Shown: positions 11,901 to 23,986 of the stretch, one piece after another
Numbering within the stretch: the first letter of the stretch is position 1
How the letters are laid out: every line of letters begins with the position of its first letter
NCBI GenBank assembly: GCA_029215795.1
Contig: JARDYH010000001.1
Coordinates: forward strand, 117,020,533-117,084,532
Reading direction: 5' to 3'
DNA length: 64,000 bases
Origin: Anniella stebbinsi
Taxonomy: Eukaryota; Chordata; Lepidosauria; Squamata; Anniellidae
The notes under the pieces: model-generated
The model's input: the letters and a program-made list of their open reading frames with translations, nothing else
Databases searched by the model: none
What the model was told of the DNA's origin: nothing
Translations under genes and position numbers: made by a program

Positions 11901-12289
11901 GCTTCTGCTTTTAGAGCTATATCTTTTCAAGCCTATTCACTAGCCAACTATATTCCAGAATGAAATTTACTACTAGGAGTCTTTTTCAGTATCATAAAAC
12001 AGCATTTGCATATAAAGTGGACAGCAGGTGCTGTTTCAGTCTCGTTTTTATGTTGTCATTAAGTTTAATTTCTCAATTTTATTCATATGGAATTTCTAAA
12101 AATAAAGTCTCTTCCCTTGTCTATTGTAAAAATTCTGTGATCAAAAAGCTAAGTGTTTCCAGAGTAGATATGTGGACAAAGTTGGCAATTGGCTCTGTCA
12201 CAGGGTGATCTGTGATCTGTTGTTGCTGGTGAGTAGCTGTTTTAGGTTGGACTAGGAATGTATGAGTCATTCATTTCAGTTTGTCTTGG
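8943..12289. other. Intergenic DNA with old LINE tails
   Basis: No exon recognised. About 10550-10670 resembles the antisense 3' end of an L2-type LINE (AATAAAAAGGCCTTTGCCTGGCACC, compare 44975-45030). About 11155-11247 is a short palindromic repeat. The stretch 9640-9930 is neither AT-rich nor obviously repetitive and could be a conserved non-coding element, but this cannot be judged without alignment. Confidence 0.4.
11155..11247. repeat. Short palindromic repeat (AATCC-type ends)
   Basis: CATGCAATCCCATGCACACT at the left and AACATGCATAGATTGGGCTG at the right form imperfect inverted ends around TAGGAGTAAA / TTTACTT-like cores. Related fragments are at about 7438-7560, 40228-40290 and 41300-41365. 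Confidence 0.5.
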
Positions 12290-12432
12290 TTGTTTTTACC
12301 CAGTTTGCACAACAACCCTGTGAGGTAGGTTGGGCTGAGAGTCTGTGACTGGCTCAAAGTCACAGAGTGGGAAGAACCCGGATTTCCTGACTCCCAGTCC
12401 AACACTCTAGCCACTACACCACACTGGCTCTC
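12290..12432 (-). repeat. tRNA-derived SINE, antisense fragment
   Basis: The reverse complement begins GTGTGGTGTAGTGGCTAGAG and contains TTGGACTGGGAGTCAGG, then CAGTCACAGACTCTCAGCCC and ACCTCACAGGGTTGTTGTG. It is the same family as the SINE at 19062-19302 but lacks the 3' tail. Confidence 0.75.
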
Positions 12433-13930
12433 ATAAGATAAAGAATGTCTTATTTTCACACCATGAAAATGTGAATTTGCTAATATCAAAACAGATGTTA
12501 GGGACAGTTTGGAATATTTTCATTCCACATGTCTGTGGGACAGTTTGTTTCCCTTGATAGTGGCCAGGGTATAGCAAATGTTTATAGATAATTGTCATGC
12601 AGTCACTTGTTAATTCCATCTTAGGTGGAAGTGGCCATGGATAAATGTGGCAGGAGAGAGTTCCTTACACTGTTGATTACTGATGGTCCAATTCTAGATG
12701 TTATCGTCTCACACAAGATAAAGAAGAATTAAGTTCTATATAGCAGTTATCTTCTAAAATCATGGTAATTTCAAAGTTTAACTTATAATTCTTCCAGACG
12801 CGGATTTTATCATGAGCCCAGCCTCATTCATAGAATTTTATTGAGGTCCAGATAATCGCATCTCCCGCTTGTAACCCTCCTGTATTTTCCCACCACTTAT
12901 TCCATCTTTTTTTCTTTCCATAAAATAATCAATTGAGGAAAACAGAATAGCTGCATGATTTTTTTTTAATTCGCTGCATTAGGATCCATCTGTCTGGAAG
13001 CACTGTGAGAGTGTTGCATAAATTATGCTATTTCCAAGTGTACCAACGTCCAGATATTAAACACTTGATGAAAGACCTCCTGAAGCTTTGGATACTGATT
13101 TATTATACTGTGCAGAATAGGTGCTTTCCAGAGGCACATCACACCAAGGTTCAAACAATGCTTTTATACTCCAGATGTTACATGTCATCAGTCCTCATCC
13201 CATTGGTTTACAGCCCCTAAATACATCATTTCTGTATACCACTACTCCCGAGTAGACTGGGTAGGAGGACACATTTTGGTGGATTGTGTCCTGGAGCCAT
13301 TTGCCAGCCGCCACTACCACTTGAAATTCAGAAGTGTTCATTTGATTTTCCGCATGAACCTGTTTTCCCTGTATGGTCATGCATTCCTTATATGGGCATA
13401 CTGTCGGCGACATCATCCAGGTTCATTCACACCTGGATGAGTCACCCACCTTACGCATGCCCCCTGGCATCTGGAGCCATTTACCTATGAGTTTTTCCCG
13501 CCTAGGAGCGATAAAAGGCGAGCCGGGGAAGGAGAAAGTGGACAGCAGGTGCCTAACCCTAACCCCTCCATTTCTTTGAACTTTGCATGCATGGCTGCAG
13601 CAGGAGGAGACATTGTGACTTGTGTCTGTGGTTTTGTTATCTTTATAGATTAGTTTTTATGGACTCCCTGGTTACTCAAGCAGAGCGCCCGAGCGGGAAG
13701 GGGGAAGGGAGGATATCAGCTATTTCTGGGGCGTTTTGAGGACGAGGCTGAAGTGTGCTTGTGTGTGCATGTGTGTGTAAGTGTACGTGGGTGGGGGGTG
13801 GTGTCAGTGGACACATGTAGGATGCATGTAAGATGCGTGTAGGATGCGTGTCAGGGGAAATGGATGTGTTTGGGGGTGAAAATCACAGATCTGCACAGAT
13901 TATTACAACAAGACCCTCTAAAGTTTGCTT
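12433..13930. other. Intergenic DNA, no gene seen
   Basis: No splice-bounded exon or known repeat recognised. 13200-13900 is locally GC-richer and ends in a TG-rich run (13750-13870: GTGTGTGCATGTGTGTGTAA and three GTAGGATGC-like units). Two CCCTAA units at 13552-13566 are too few to be meaningful. Confidence 0.35.
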
Positions 13931-14450
13931 GTTTATAAGAAGATTTATATCCTATCTTTCTACTATACATTGCTCAAAGAAGATCTCAGAATAAGGCAAA
14001 TAAAACAATCTTTCAAATTAGACACGATAAAAGCAATCAATTGAAATGTAAAAATAGAGACAGAAGTGACAAAAACAAAACTATCCAACAATAACAGAAA
14101 ATAATCACAGGTTTTCAAAAGGTGGTGAAAGTATGTCACAATGGGAGGGCAGATGAATCTCTTGGGGTTCATCTGGCTTAGAATCTCCTGAGGTTCATCT
14201 GGCAGTACCCAAGTAGGGAGTTCCACAACCCGCGTTCTGCCATGGAGAAGGTCTTTTCTCCACCAGATATTCTTCAGATAAAGGTGGGGTAATGAGTAGA
14301 GCCCCTCTCCAAATGATCTTGGAGAGCAGGCAGGCTTATATTCTGGTTGCTATCCAAGTAGGGCTTTAAAGGTAATAACCAGCACAAATCAAAACTGGAA
14401 AACACATTGGTACCTAGTACAGTTGCAATAACCAAGGTGTCACATATTCT
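13931..14450 (-). mobile_element. Antisense L2-type LINE 3' remnant
   Basis: The reverse complement carries, in order, a GGTTATTACCTTTAAAGCCC-like segment and a stretch ending in a frame with HGRTRVVELP-like residues. Both match the layout of the L2 3' end at 44980-45260 (GGGCTTTAAATGTTAGTACC on the plus strand). Heavily mutated, so the family is tentative. Confidence 0.5.
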
Positions 14451-16173
14451 ACGGGACTGACCCCAATAGTGTGGTGGATGGGGAACAAGGGGGAACGCAG
14501 CTCTGGGACTTTTTTCAGAACATGTGTGGTGATGTCACCTATCAGGGTAATTGATGGACTTTCCTTGCTCTGGCAATTGAATGAGGAGATAATGAGGGTT
14601 TTCAGTTTTATTGTTTGTGGCAGTTTAGCTTTTAATAAGTCAGAGAATGAAGAAAATAATCAAGCAGAGACTGGATACTTTTCTTTTCTTTGAAGGAGTT
14701 CCTACTCATCCTAGCAGTTTAAATGGTAAGAGTCATTTGTGAGAGCGTTTGCATTTGTAATTAAAATGGCTTTTGTTCTTGAAAAATCTGTGATAATAGT
14801 GGATGTTTATGTGCTTTTAAATGACATCCCTGTGATGTGGGAATTAACAAATGAACAGCAAAAGTGGATCCTGAGAGCCTTCAGGTTGAAAAGAGGTTTA
14901 TACTTCAAGTTTGGGAGGATAAACACCCACCATCTATTAGTGGACAGGTAAAGCTGAGTACATCAGCATATGGTTTTACTAGCCAGGTTTTACTAGCACA
15001 TGTGGCCAGACTTACACTTTCAAGGACCCTGCCCACATTGTCAGGCCTTACAAACTGAAAAGTATTCATAGCAAAAGGCAAGCAAATGCCACAGGGACCT
15101 ATATTGCCCCTACATTCAATGTAGAATCAAGGTTAGAACAGGCATGAACAGTTTTTATCTGGAAAATGTCTTGCAAATTGATAAAAGCATGCAATCAAAG
15201 GCACTCCCCACGCTTTGGGGGCAGACTAATGTAATGAGATTGGGTGAGTAGGTGGGGAATAGTCTGAAGGATCTCTCAAAGGAGATCTCTCTCAAAGAAC
15301 TGGCAGCCCTTGAATCTGTGGTTGTGAAAAGAGATTGCTAGAACAGGTCAAACCTGTTTGGCAAGTTTAGCCTGGCAGGTTCCCTGCAGGTGTAGAAATT
15401 AGCCTGAGTGCTGGCTATCTTTAGAGATGGCCATAGACAAGACTGTGCTGAAGAGCACTTACTTTTCTCTCCCTGCTTCATAAGGGATATGCTAATTGAG
15501 TCTGGAATGAGAACAATAGGAGAAAACTAAGGGATAAACTACATGCTCCAATAACTAATAATTAGCATGCAGCTGATAGTAACCATTTTGTTTACTTTAG
15601 GGTAAGTGGTGGGGGCGCAATCCTTTGGAGTCAGTGGAGGCTTTTTTTTTTTAATCCATGTGCATGGTCTCAGAAGGAAATCATCATTATCCTGTCTCAC
15701 AATCCTTGATTCCTTATTAATAAAGAATATAGAGTTTGTTTAGAGTAGGCTAAGAAATGTACTTCAATGCTAAGGAAAAGCAACTTTAAATCATATATAT
15801 GCATATTAATACTCTTCTGCAAATTGAATCTTATTGGCCATATGGAGGAAAATCCTGCTATTATTGTTCTTGTTTTAATTCTCTGAAGTTTTAATTACTT
15901 CTCTGTTTTACTGCATTTGCTGTTGCCACCCTGAGATGCTTTCATATATTATGTAAAAGACCCCATTATGCTACTCTTTGAATCTGGTGTATTTATTATC
16001 CAGAACAGTATATAGTAAGAAAAGGTCAGCAAAAAGAGGTCAGCAAAACAAATCAAAGCACAACTATACATAAAACAAAGAACAAGCCAGGAGAACACAT
16101 GCTTAGAAGGCCATATTTTGAATTGAGTAAAAGTTGTAAGACCTGCAAACCTAGTTGCATGCACTGACTCACT
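14451..16173. other. Intergenic DNA, no gene seen
   Basis: AT-rich sequence with a short poly-T run near 15643. No coding exon, RNA gene or confident repeat found. Confidence 0.35.
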
Positions 16174-16714
16174 GGCTGCATTCGGACAACACATTAAGCA
16201 ACTGGGGGGGGGGGGACAATCGTCAGTTGTGTTGCTTCTTGTATTGTGTGGAGGGTAACACGCTGCTCACAAACTACTGACAGTATGCTATTCCGCCCAA
16301 ATAAGCAACTGAGAGAAACAACTGGCTTGCAAGTTGTTTAGCTCGAAGCCAGTTGTTTAAAGTGTTGTGTGGAGGGATGAGTGTGTTAATGGCGTGTGGT
16401 GAGTGGGTTAAGATACAAACCCATAGAGGCAGGCAGCAAGAGCGACCAAAGTGGCAGCTGCCACTCTGCTACAACTGGTGCAACTAGCAGAGGCTGCTGG
16501 GATAGAACTGGGAGAACTGAGGGAGGAGGGAGGGTGGGGAGAAGGACGGGGGCTGTGTCAGTCAAATGCTGGGTTGACTATTAGTCCACTCAGCGCCAGC
16601 CCCAACCACCCACAGTTGTGTAGGAATATGTTGCGTGGGGAGTACCCACAAAATAACCAACTGTGAGTTGGCTACTCAACCCACCATTGACTAATGTGTT
16701 GTCCGAATGCAGCC
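16174..16714. mobile_element. 0.54-kb TIR element, copy A
   Basis: Ends are inverted: GGCTGCATTCGGACAACACA at 16174 and its complement TGTGTTGTCCGAATGCAGCC at 16714. Copy B at 22746-23289 matches along its full length. Inner repeats of CAACTG/CAGTTG and AAGCAACT motifs are scattered through it, and poly-G sits at 16203-16214. No transposase. The flanks show no clean duplication, so the superfamily is open (hAT-like by style). Confidence 0.7.
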
Positions 16715-17006
16715 ATTCTCAAGGAAGCTAAGGCACAGGCTAAGATCTTTAGCACCCCCTTCCAGTACGAATAACAACAAAGGTTTTGATAGAGTAATGA
16801 CAGCTCAGTTGCTAACTGCTATTTGTTTGTATTCCGGCTTATACACAGGTATGATCAGCTCAAGTGAACAAGGGAACAATCTTACAGAGCCTTGGTATCT
16901 TTTCATACTTGGAGGAGCTGGTTGAGGAACCATTTGCCAGTATCGTAGGCTGGGAAATAGCTTGAGGTTGAGAATAGTATGAATGAATGAAGCTAAATTA
17001 AAGACT

Positions 17007-17130
17007 GATAGCCTATCTACACTACTGCTTTTAAAACAGCTTATAACAGTTTTAAACCGGTTAATAACCATTATTAACCGATTTAAAACTGTTATAAACC
17101 ATTTTAAAGCAGTAGTGTAGATAGGCTGTC
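17007..17130. repeat. Near-perfect 124-bp palindrome (MITE)
   Basis: GATAGCCTATCTACACTACT on the left and AGTAGTGTAGATAGGCTGTC on the right are complementary, and the arms continue almost to the centre (GGTTAATAACCATTATTAACC). The same terminal sequence occurs at 42170-42321 and, one-sided, near 36188. Non-coding. Confidence 0.7.
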
Positions 17131-17603
17131 GGTGGGATTCAAACTAACTTAGGGTGCAATTCCATGGGTTGCCCTCTTGATACTTGTAAGTCCCTTAATT
17201 TGGAGGGTTACAAGCCTATGAAGAGCAGGAAGAGCGATGGGGCTTATATCCCAGTGCTTCTGATTGCATAGAGAGTCAGAATCCCTTCCATCTCTGTACT
17301 ACTTGACTCAAAGATTTCTGTAAGTAGAGCTCTAAATTTTGGTGTCCTAAGTAGAGCTAAGTGTGGGTGCCAAGACAGTTGATACCTGATAACATTCTAG
17401 TGATGTTTCACTGAGAGTTAGAATGGCCCAAGGTGTTGGGCAGAGATGACTCAACTTTCATCCCCAGCCCACTAGACAAGGGGAAGGGATGAGTGAGACT
17501 TGCTCTGCAGGAAATTTTACTGTATTATTGGTTCACCTAGAAATGTGATAGAGAACAGGACTTTGTTGGAGTGTTAATCTTGTGGGCCCTCATTTTATGC
17601 TCT

Positions 17604-17650
17604 CTGTGTGTGTGTAGATATGTATGTATATATGTATGTATGTATGTATG
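17604..17650. repeat. Microsatellite (TG)n/(TGTA)n
   Basis: Runs of GTGTGTGTGT followed by TATGTATGTATGTATG-type units. Confidence 0.85.
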
Positions 17651-17791
17651 AATAAACCTTATATCACAGAAACACCATGAAACTCCTCACTACTTGGAAG
17701 TTGAGTGCACACATGTAACAGTGTACTAAGAATGCTATCACAAGTCTGAAAACAAAAGAGGACATTTCAGTTTTGCCTGATCATAGCTCAG

Positions 17792-19789
17792 TTTGGTCTA
17801 AGAGCACACCCCTAGCAGTTGTGCATGCTGTCTTAGAATTTAAAATTATCCTCTGTACCGATGAAGTTTTGCTTTCTATCTTGAAACTCCAGCTTTGATG
17901 AAACTGATTAATACTTTTGGTGATTTGTCCAGCTATTCAATTAATTAGTCAAAGTTAGAAATAATGCCAATTTGAGATAGGGTATACTCTAGTGTATTAG
18001 CTAATTGGCAATTTTAACAGTACCTGGATGTCATTACTTATTTGGGAATAATTATTCCTAGAGATATATCTCAAATGATCAAGTTCAATCTAAACATGTT
18101 GATTAATGATATTTCATGAGATATAGATGGATGGGCGTCTTAAAAGTTGAGTTTATGGGGTAAAGTTAATACACTCAAGATGAATACTATATCTTGAATT
18201 GTTTATGTTACACATGGGATTTTCAAAAACTTAATGCTTTCTTTCACAGTTTTAGGTGTGTGTGTGTGTGTGTTCCTCTCTACCAACAATATCTCTGAAA
18301 AGGATGCAGCTTCCGGGTCTTGCTACATATCATTGGACTTATCTGCTGACTGTACCACATTTTGATCTTTTCCACTCATATTAGATTTTCCACCTTAGTT
18401 AGTGTTGGAATTTTCCTGTCTGGAATCTCTCTCCAAATGGATGGCATTAGGTTCTTGGCATATTAAAGTGGACAGAGCTCCTGCCACAATCTTGGTGGTT
18501 AGAGATGTGTGGCATATGATGTTACACCAATTACAGTTTGACCCATTTTCCCATGGGGAAATCCAGATTTAAAAATTGGAAAGAAAATTATTTTGTGAAG
18601 GACCTGGATAGATAGAATGATTTTTACCCTGGATCAATTATTGGGTGTTGATGATGAGTTTTTGCCCTTTACAGCTTTGATTTGCCTGCTACAGCTGAAT
18701 GACAGTATTTGCAATTGCAACATTTATTAGAATCTAGATTTGGTCCTGTGGCTTTTACTGCCTTAGAGTCTCCTTTGCTATTGGAAACATTTATTAAAGC
18801 TGACCAGGTATATTGACCCACAATTCATGTTTATAAATACTTATCAGTGAAAAGATATGATACACAGGGTCTTCAGCAGCAATGAAACAGGGAATTGGAA
18901 TGTCCTAGTTTGTCTATTTTTGCTGTAGGTATCTGATATTATGGACCTCTGGTTGCTTCTTATTCAGCAAAAACATATGGTTCAGATCTATTGGATGCCA
19001 CAACATCTCTTTAATAATGGGTTGTCTAGCTCAGCTAATTGTTGGAGGTGTCATACAGTTAGTTCCAATGTAGTGTAGTGGCTAAAGTGTTTGACTGGGA
19101 TCTGGGATCTGGGTTCGAGTCCCCACTCAGCCATGGAAACCCACTGGGTGATTTTGGGCTAGTCACAGACTCTCAGCCCAACTGAACTCGCAGGCTTGTT
19201 CTTGTGAGGTAAAATGGAGAGAAGGAGAATTATGTACGCCACCTAGGGTTCCTTGAAGGAAAAAAAGGCGGGATATAAATGCAATAATTAAATAAATTAA
19301 TAATACAGTTAATGCTTTATTTATTCATATGTTTTGGAAATTCCCAATCATTGCTTCCTTTTGGGAGGAAGTTATTGTATGGAAAGGTCTTTAATATTTT
19401 CTAATGTTCATGTTCTCTTAAATTATGTACCTCCTTCTAGGAATATAATACAGGTTTGCCGTAAATGGATTGGATTTTTTGTGCCTTCTTTACTGCTAAA
19501 AGATCGATGCTACAGTACTGGAAAGATAAAAGCTCACTGCCTATAATGCAATGGATTGAAGGTGTAACAATATTAGCAACATTTCAAAGAGTGGTATATA
19601 GGCACCATTCATGAGTGGACTTATATTTGGATATTTGGTCTGCCTTTACTGAAATGTATGTGTAATTTATTCCTTTTTTTTATTTTTTAGAATGTTGTAA
19701 TATTTGAACTGGAGGCCTTTAAATTATGTAATTATACTTGTGATTTGTTTGTTTTGTTTTGTTGAAAATAAAAACGTATTTTAAAAAAC
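17792..19789 (+). mobile_element. 5'-truncated L1 LINE with SINE insert
   Basis: Broken frames match the C-terminal half of L1 ORF2: near 17890 PALMKLINTFGDLSSYSIN followed by SKLEIMPI, near 18010 a YLGIIIPRDIS-like stretch, and near 19325 HLFWKFPIIASFWEEVIV-like residues (the C-terminal CCHC/tail region). The element ends in an A-rich tail at 19764-19789. CATAGCTCAG occurs at 17782-17791 and again at 19790-19799, consistent with a target-site duplication. A SINE (19062-19302) interrupts it. Confidence 0.75.
19062..19302 (+). repeat. Full-length tRNA-derived SINE
   Basis: The tRNA-like head TAGTGTAGTGGCTAAAGTGT is followed by B box GGTTCGAGTCC, the body GTCACAGACTCTCAGCCC and the tail GGCGGGATATAAATGCAATA with short A/T repeats. 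ATACAGTTA flanks it at 19053-19061 and 19303-19311, a 9-bp target duplication inside the L1. Typical squamate SINE structure. Confidence 0.88.
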
Positions 19790-19799
19790 CATAGCTCAG

Positions 19800-22304
19800 A
19801 TTTTGTTTTAAACAACACTTTTGTCACTCGTGCTTTATGTCTGCAGAGTGCCACCCAACAGTTGTTCCCTCCTCCTCCTCTTCCATGACAGCAGCCCAGA
19901 AATGTTCACCAAGAAGTGATGCATATAATGTGGAAACAAACTATTTTAACAAATTGTTCCACTGAAAGGTTTCATATGAGAACTAAAAGAGGAAGAAAGA
20001 ATTAGAAGTGTCTTAACACCAGAAAGTTACTTATAAAGCTCCTCCTCTGTCATGCCCAGGGGCTTCCGTTTCAGAACCTGTGCAATTAAGAACTGGGGAG
20101 CAGGAGAAAAGCCATGCGACCTGTGTGGATGTAAATGAAACCTCTTGCCTATAAGCTACGGTAACAGAACCAAAGGTGTCACATAAGAAGCTTTTAAGGC
20201 ACCTAAGGGTCTGTGCGACATTTCTGTTCACCATTACTCACTCTTGCACATTCCTTGACTGAAAGGAGCAACTTAGTTCTTGAAGGTAAGTGAGAAACAG
20301 AATATGCTATACATTAGTTTTTTAAAAAAGTGGATGGAATCTGTTCTGTCTCTTTATTGCAAACATTTTTGGTGATGCCTGAACAATTGTAAGGATTTTA
20401 CCTACCATCTAAAATGCAAACTAAACCAGTTTAACTGAGGAACTTGGATGGGAATTAAATGTGTCACGTTGAGAAATAAAGTGTACATTTCTAAATTTCT
20501 GTCACAAATCTTACTCCATAACATGCACTAAGAAGATAAGGTCAACTATCACCAGTGCTGTCTTTACTCAATTAACTCGCACTCTGTAGTAAGACATCCA
20601 TCAACATTTATCTTCTTCAAGGTTTTACTATAGTTCCTAAAAGCAGAGTAATATTAGGCTGATGGTATTGACTTTTTACTCAGTTCTACACAGGCTATGA
20701 TATCCTCTCTTTTCACTGTTTACTCTTCCCAAACCCATTACCTCTAGGAAGAATAGCTGTGGCAATGGGTGTGAATAGTTAACTGGGTTACTCTGCAGAA
20801 CTTTCAGTCTTCCTTGAATTTACAATAGGTCCGAAAACTATCACAGCTGGCAATAATATAGAATAACCTTTCCCAACTGGGTGCCTTCCAGATGTGTTGG
20901 ACTGCAGGCCCTATCATCTCCAGCCAACATGCCCAGTGGGAATTATGGCCATTGTAGTCTGAAGGGAGTTAGGATGGCAAAAGCAATATTCTATAGTGGG
21001 GGGAAATTAAGAAATGGAATCACCAAAATTAAAATAGCACAAGCTGTGCTACTATTCAGAAAGTAGACAGGAACATTTTGCAATTCTATAGCATTCTACT
21101 TCTGACCCTTTCTAAAATGGAATGGATGGCCTATTTCCCTAAAACTAATAACTTCCAACTTACTTAGGTTTCCATGAGAACAGGCGCAAGAATGGCAAGA
21201 CAAAAAAAAATTGAAGCATAGCATTCACCTGCAAACAGTCAGTCTGCTGAGATTTCTCCGCAGCTTCATGAAATACCTGTAGGATAAGAAAGACAAATTT
21301 CTGAAGAAACCCACTAGGTATTAAGTTCTCTAGTGCCAAATTTCATGGCCCTTCTGGTTTGTTGCCATTTGTCTATGAACAGAGGTTCCCCCTCCCCCTT
21401 GATTGTGAAATACTGTAGTATATGGCAAGGTCACCTATCTTGGACAATGTGCAGTCCAGCCATTTCCACCATTTTTTCCCATCACCCTCTTCTATTTCCT
21501 TTATTTCTAAGCTCCATACCTCCTTCCAGATTCAGTCGAATCTCCAGGTAAGGCTGGGAAAGGTTCTTGCCTGAAACCCTGAAGCGCCTTTGCTAGTCAG
21601 TACAGACAGTAGTGAGCTAGATGGACCAATGACCAATGGTTAAAATGCAGCTTCCCATGTTCCTGGGATCGTGCGAGTCTAATTTTTATAGATCGAGCAA
21701 GGCTGTTCATAATCATTTTATTTTCTGTTATTCATCTGTTTTTAATCCCTCTCCCTTCCTGCATTTCCAGGTCATCCTGGTACTTACTACAGCAGCACCT
21801 TAACCCTGGCCTGACCAGCCATCTTGCAGTGTGCTGAATTGTATTGCATGATGTCTTATTCTGCAGGGATGGCACTAGGCCAAATATCCCTTCTGTCCAG
21901 CAGAAGAGCACTACGTAACAAAACCAATAGTTTCAGTTCAACCATTTGCCACCTTATGGTTGGGAAAGGGAAGTGAAAATGATTTACTTCAATGAACTAT
22001 ATACCAGCAGGAAACATAGACATTTGTGTGTGTTATTTTAATTCCAGTGAAATAGAATGTATACACATTCAAAACTGATTATTTGAGATAACATACTCAG
22101 CATGCATCTTGGATAAAACTTACCTGTGCAATTCCCCCTACCCCTGTAATTAGTAAATGCATTTAATGATCTAAAATGTACCTAAATTATTTCCTTGATT
22201 ATGACTCTTCTCATATCTCCCTTATTGATGATATCAGGTATATATATGCTCATTTCATCTTATATTTCATCTCATTTTGCCATTATCTTATAAAAACACA
22301 AAAA
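19800..22304. other. Intergenic DNA, minor repeats only
   Basis: No coding exon recognised. 20868-20975 is half of a palindromic dispersed repeat (GTGCCTTCCAGATGTGTTGG...). 21545-21663 is the 3' part of a SINE (CTGCCTGAAACCC-like body, CCAATGGTTAAAATGCAGCTTCC tail). The rest is unremarkable. Confidence 0.4.
21545..21663 (+). repeat. tRNA-derived SINE, 3' fragment
   Basis: Contains AGGTAAGGCTGGGAAAGGTT, CTTGCCTGAAACCCTGAAGC, TGAGCTAGATGGACCAATG and the tail ATGCAGCTTCCCATGTTCC; the tRNA-like head is missing. Confidence 0.7.
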
Positions 22305-22735
22305 GAGTCCTGCTGGGTCAGAGCAAAGGCTATCTAGTCCAGCATTGTGTGTCCACAGTAGCCAACCAAATGCCTATGGGAAGCCCACAAGCAGGACATG
22401 AGTGCAATAGCACCCTCCCACTCATATTTCCCAGTAAGTGGTTCTGAGCGGCATATTACCTCTGATACTGGATATAATATACCAATTGATAGCCTTGTTC
22501 TCCATGAATGGTCTAATCTCCCTTTAAAGCCATCCAAGTTGATGGCTATTACCACATCTTGTGGTAGTGAGTTCCATAGTTTGAATGATGTGCTGTGTGA
22601 AGAACTTCCTTTTGTTTGTCCTGAATCTCCCACCCACCAGTGTCATTGGATGACATTGGGAGAAAAATGTCCCTCTATTCACTTTCTCCACATCATGCAT
22701 AATTTTATGCACCTCTTTCATGCTCCCTCATAATT
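22305..22735 (-). mobile_element. Antisense LINE ORF2 C-terminal remnant
   Basis: On the minus strand, shifted frames give RFRTNKRKFFTQHII and then KLWNSLPQDVVIAINLDGF, KGRLDHSW: the FF(S/T)xRVVxxWNxLPxxVVxAxSLxxFKxRLDxxW signature at the end of CR1/L3-like LINE reverse transcriptases. A sense copy lies at 32640-33115. The ORF is broken and the subfamily is not certain. Confidence 0.6.
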
Positions 22736-22745
22736 ACCAACTCTT

Positions 22746-23289
22746 GACTGCATTCAGACAACACATTAAGTAACTGAGTGTGGGGGGGAAACAGTTGTCA
22801 GTTGTGTTGCTTATTGTATTGTGTGGAGAGTAACATGCCACTCACAAACTACTGACGGTATGCTATTCTGCCCAAATAAGCAACTGAGAGAAACAACTGG
22901 CTTGCAAGTTGTTTAGCTCGAAGCCAGTTGTTTAAAGTGTTGTGTGGATGGATGAGTGTGTTAATGGCATGTGGTGGGTGGGTTAAAACACAAGCCCATA
23001 GAGGCAGGCAGCAAGAGTGACCAAAGCGGCGGCTGACCACTCTGCTACAACTAGTGCAACTTGCAGAGGCTGCTGGGATAGAACTGGAAGGACCGAGGGA
23101 GGAGGGAGGGTGGGGAGAGGGGCGGGGGCTTTTTCCATCAAATGCTGTGTTGACTATTAGTCCACTCAATGCCAGCCCCAACCACCCACAGTTGTGTAGG
23201 AATATGTTGTGTGGGGAGTACCCACAAAATAAGCAACTGTGAGTTGGCTACTCAACCCACCATTGACTAATGTGTGTCCGAATGCAGCC
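22746..23289. mobile_element. 0.54-kb TIR element, copy B
   Basis: Same family and length as 16174-16714, with termini GACTGCATTCAGACAACACA and GTGTGTCCGAATGCAGCC. The two copies are colinear, with mainly point differences, so they are separate insertions of one element. No coding capacity. Confidence 0.7.
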
Positions 23290-23344
23290 TATATGTTGTA
23301 GGGAGGTTACTCTGTCCTGCCTCACTGTTTGTCATGCTTTGAAG

Positions 23345-23346
<2 letters not shown>

Positions 23347-23402
<56 letters not shown>
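23347..23402. repeat. Microsatellite (CT)n
   Basis: About 28 uninterrupted CT dinucleotides, followed by a CA/CCCA-rich run to 23434. Confidence 0.95.
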
Positions 23403-23405
<3 letters not shown>

Positions 23406-23986
23406 CACACCCACGCACCCACACACCCACACACCATATTTTCTATGAAGTCCAGCAAATGACGTTAGAAGATGATGCAATCTGCTAATCTGTTAAGGAT
23501 CTCTAGACTCTTATCAGCTTTTGTCCAAAATCTCTTCTTTGGTGTCACATTGAAGTGAGTTAGTTTTCGAGAGAGAGCAATCTTTTGGTCTCTGGAGAGC
23601 ATCCCAGGGACCAAAGGGTTGTTTGGATTGCCCCCCACCAAGGCCATAGACACTGCTGTGACCTCAGAAGGAGAACTTCAGAATCTGATCCCTCCACTTT
23701 CTCACTGCCCCCTTGCAGCCACTGTGGAAAGAACGGTGGTGCCTACACAAAAACAGTCTTGGTCTGTCAGAGAAGTCTGAAAGGGATGTTGCAGTAGGCA
23801 GGGTGAGGAGGAAAGAGGAGAAGCCAAGGTACAAAAAGCCCATGGCCTCTCCAACCCCAGCCCCACACCTCCACTGGTCAGGCTCAGAGGCCCATCTAGA
23901 GAAAAAGCAGGCAAAGGGGGATGAAGAGCTGAACATTGTCTCCATTGCCTCTCCTGCCCTTTTGGCAGCAGCCCTGCAGGGAATTG

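Noticed and set aside
13552..13566. CCTAACCCTAACCCC as telomeric sequence
   Set aside because: Only two units; chance or slippage.
23267..23458. Frame with (RE)n or (SL)n dipeptides
   Set aside because: Pure translation of the (CT)n microsatellite.
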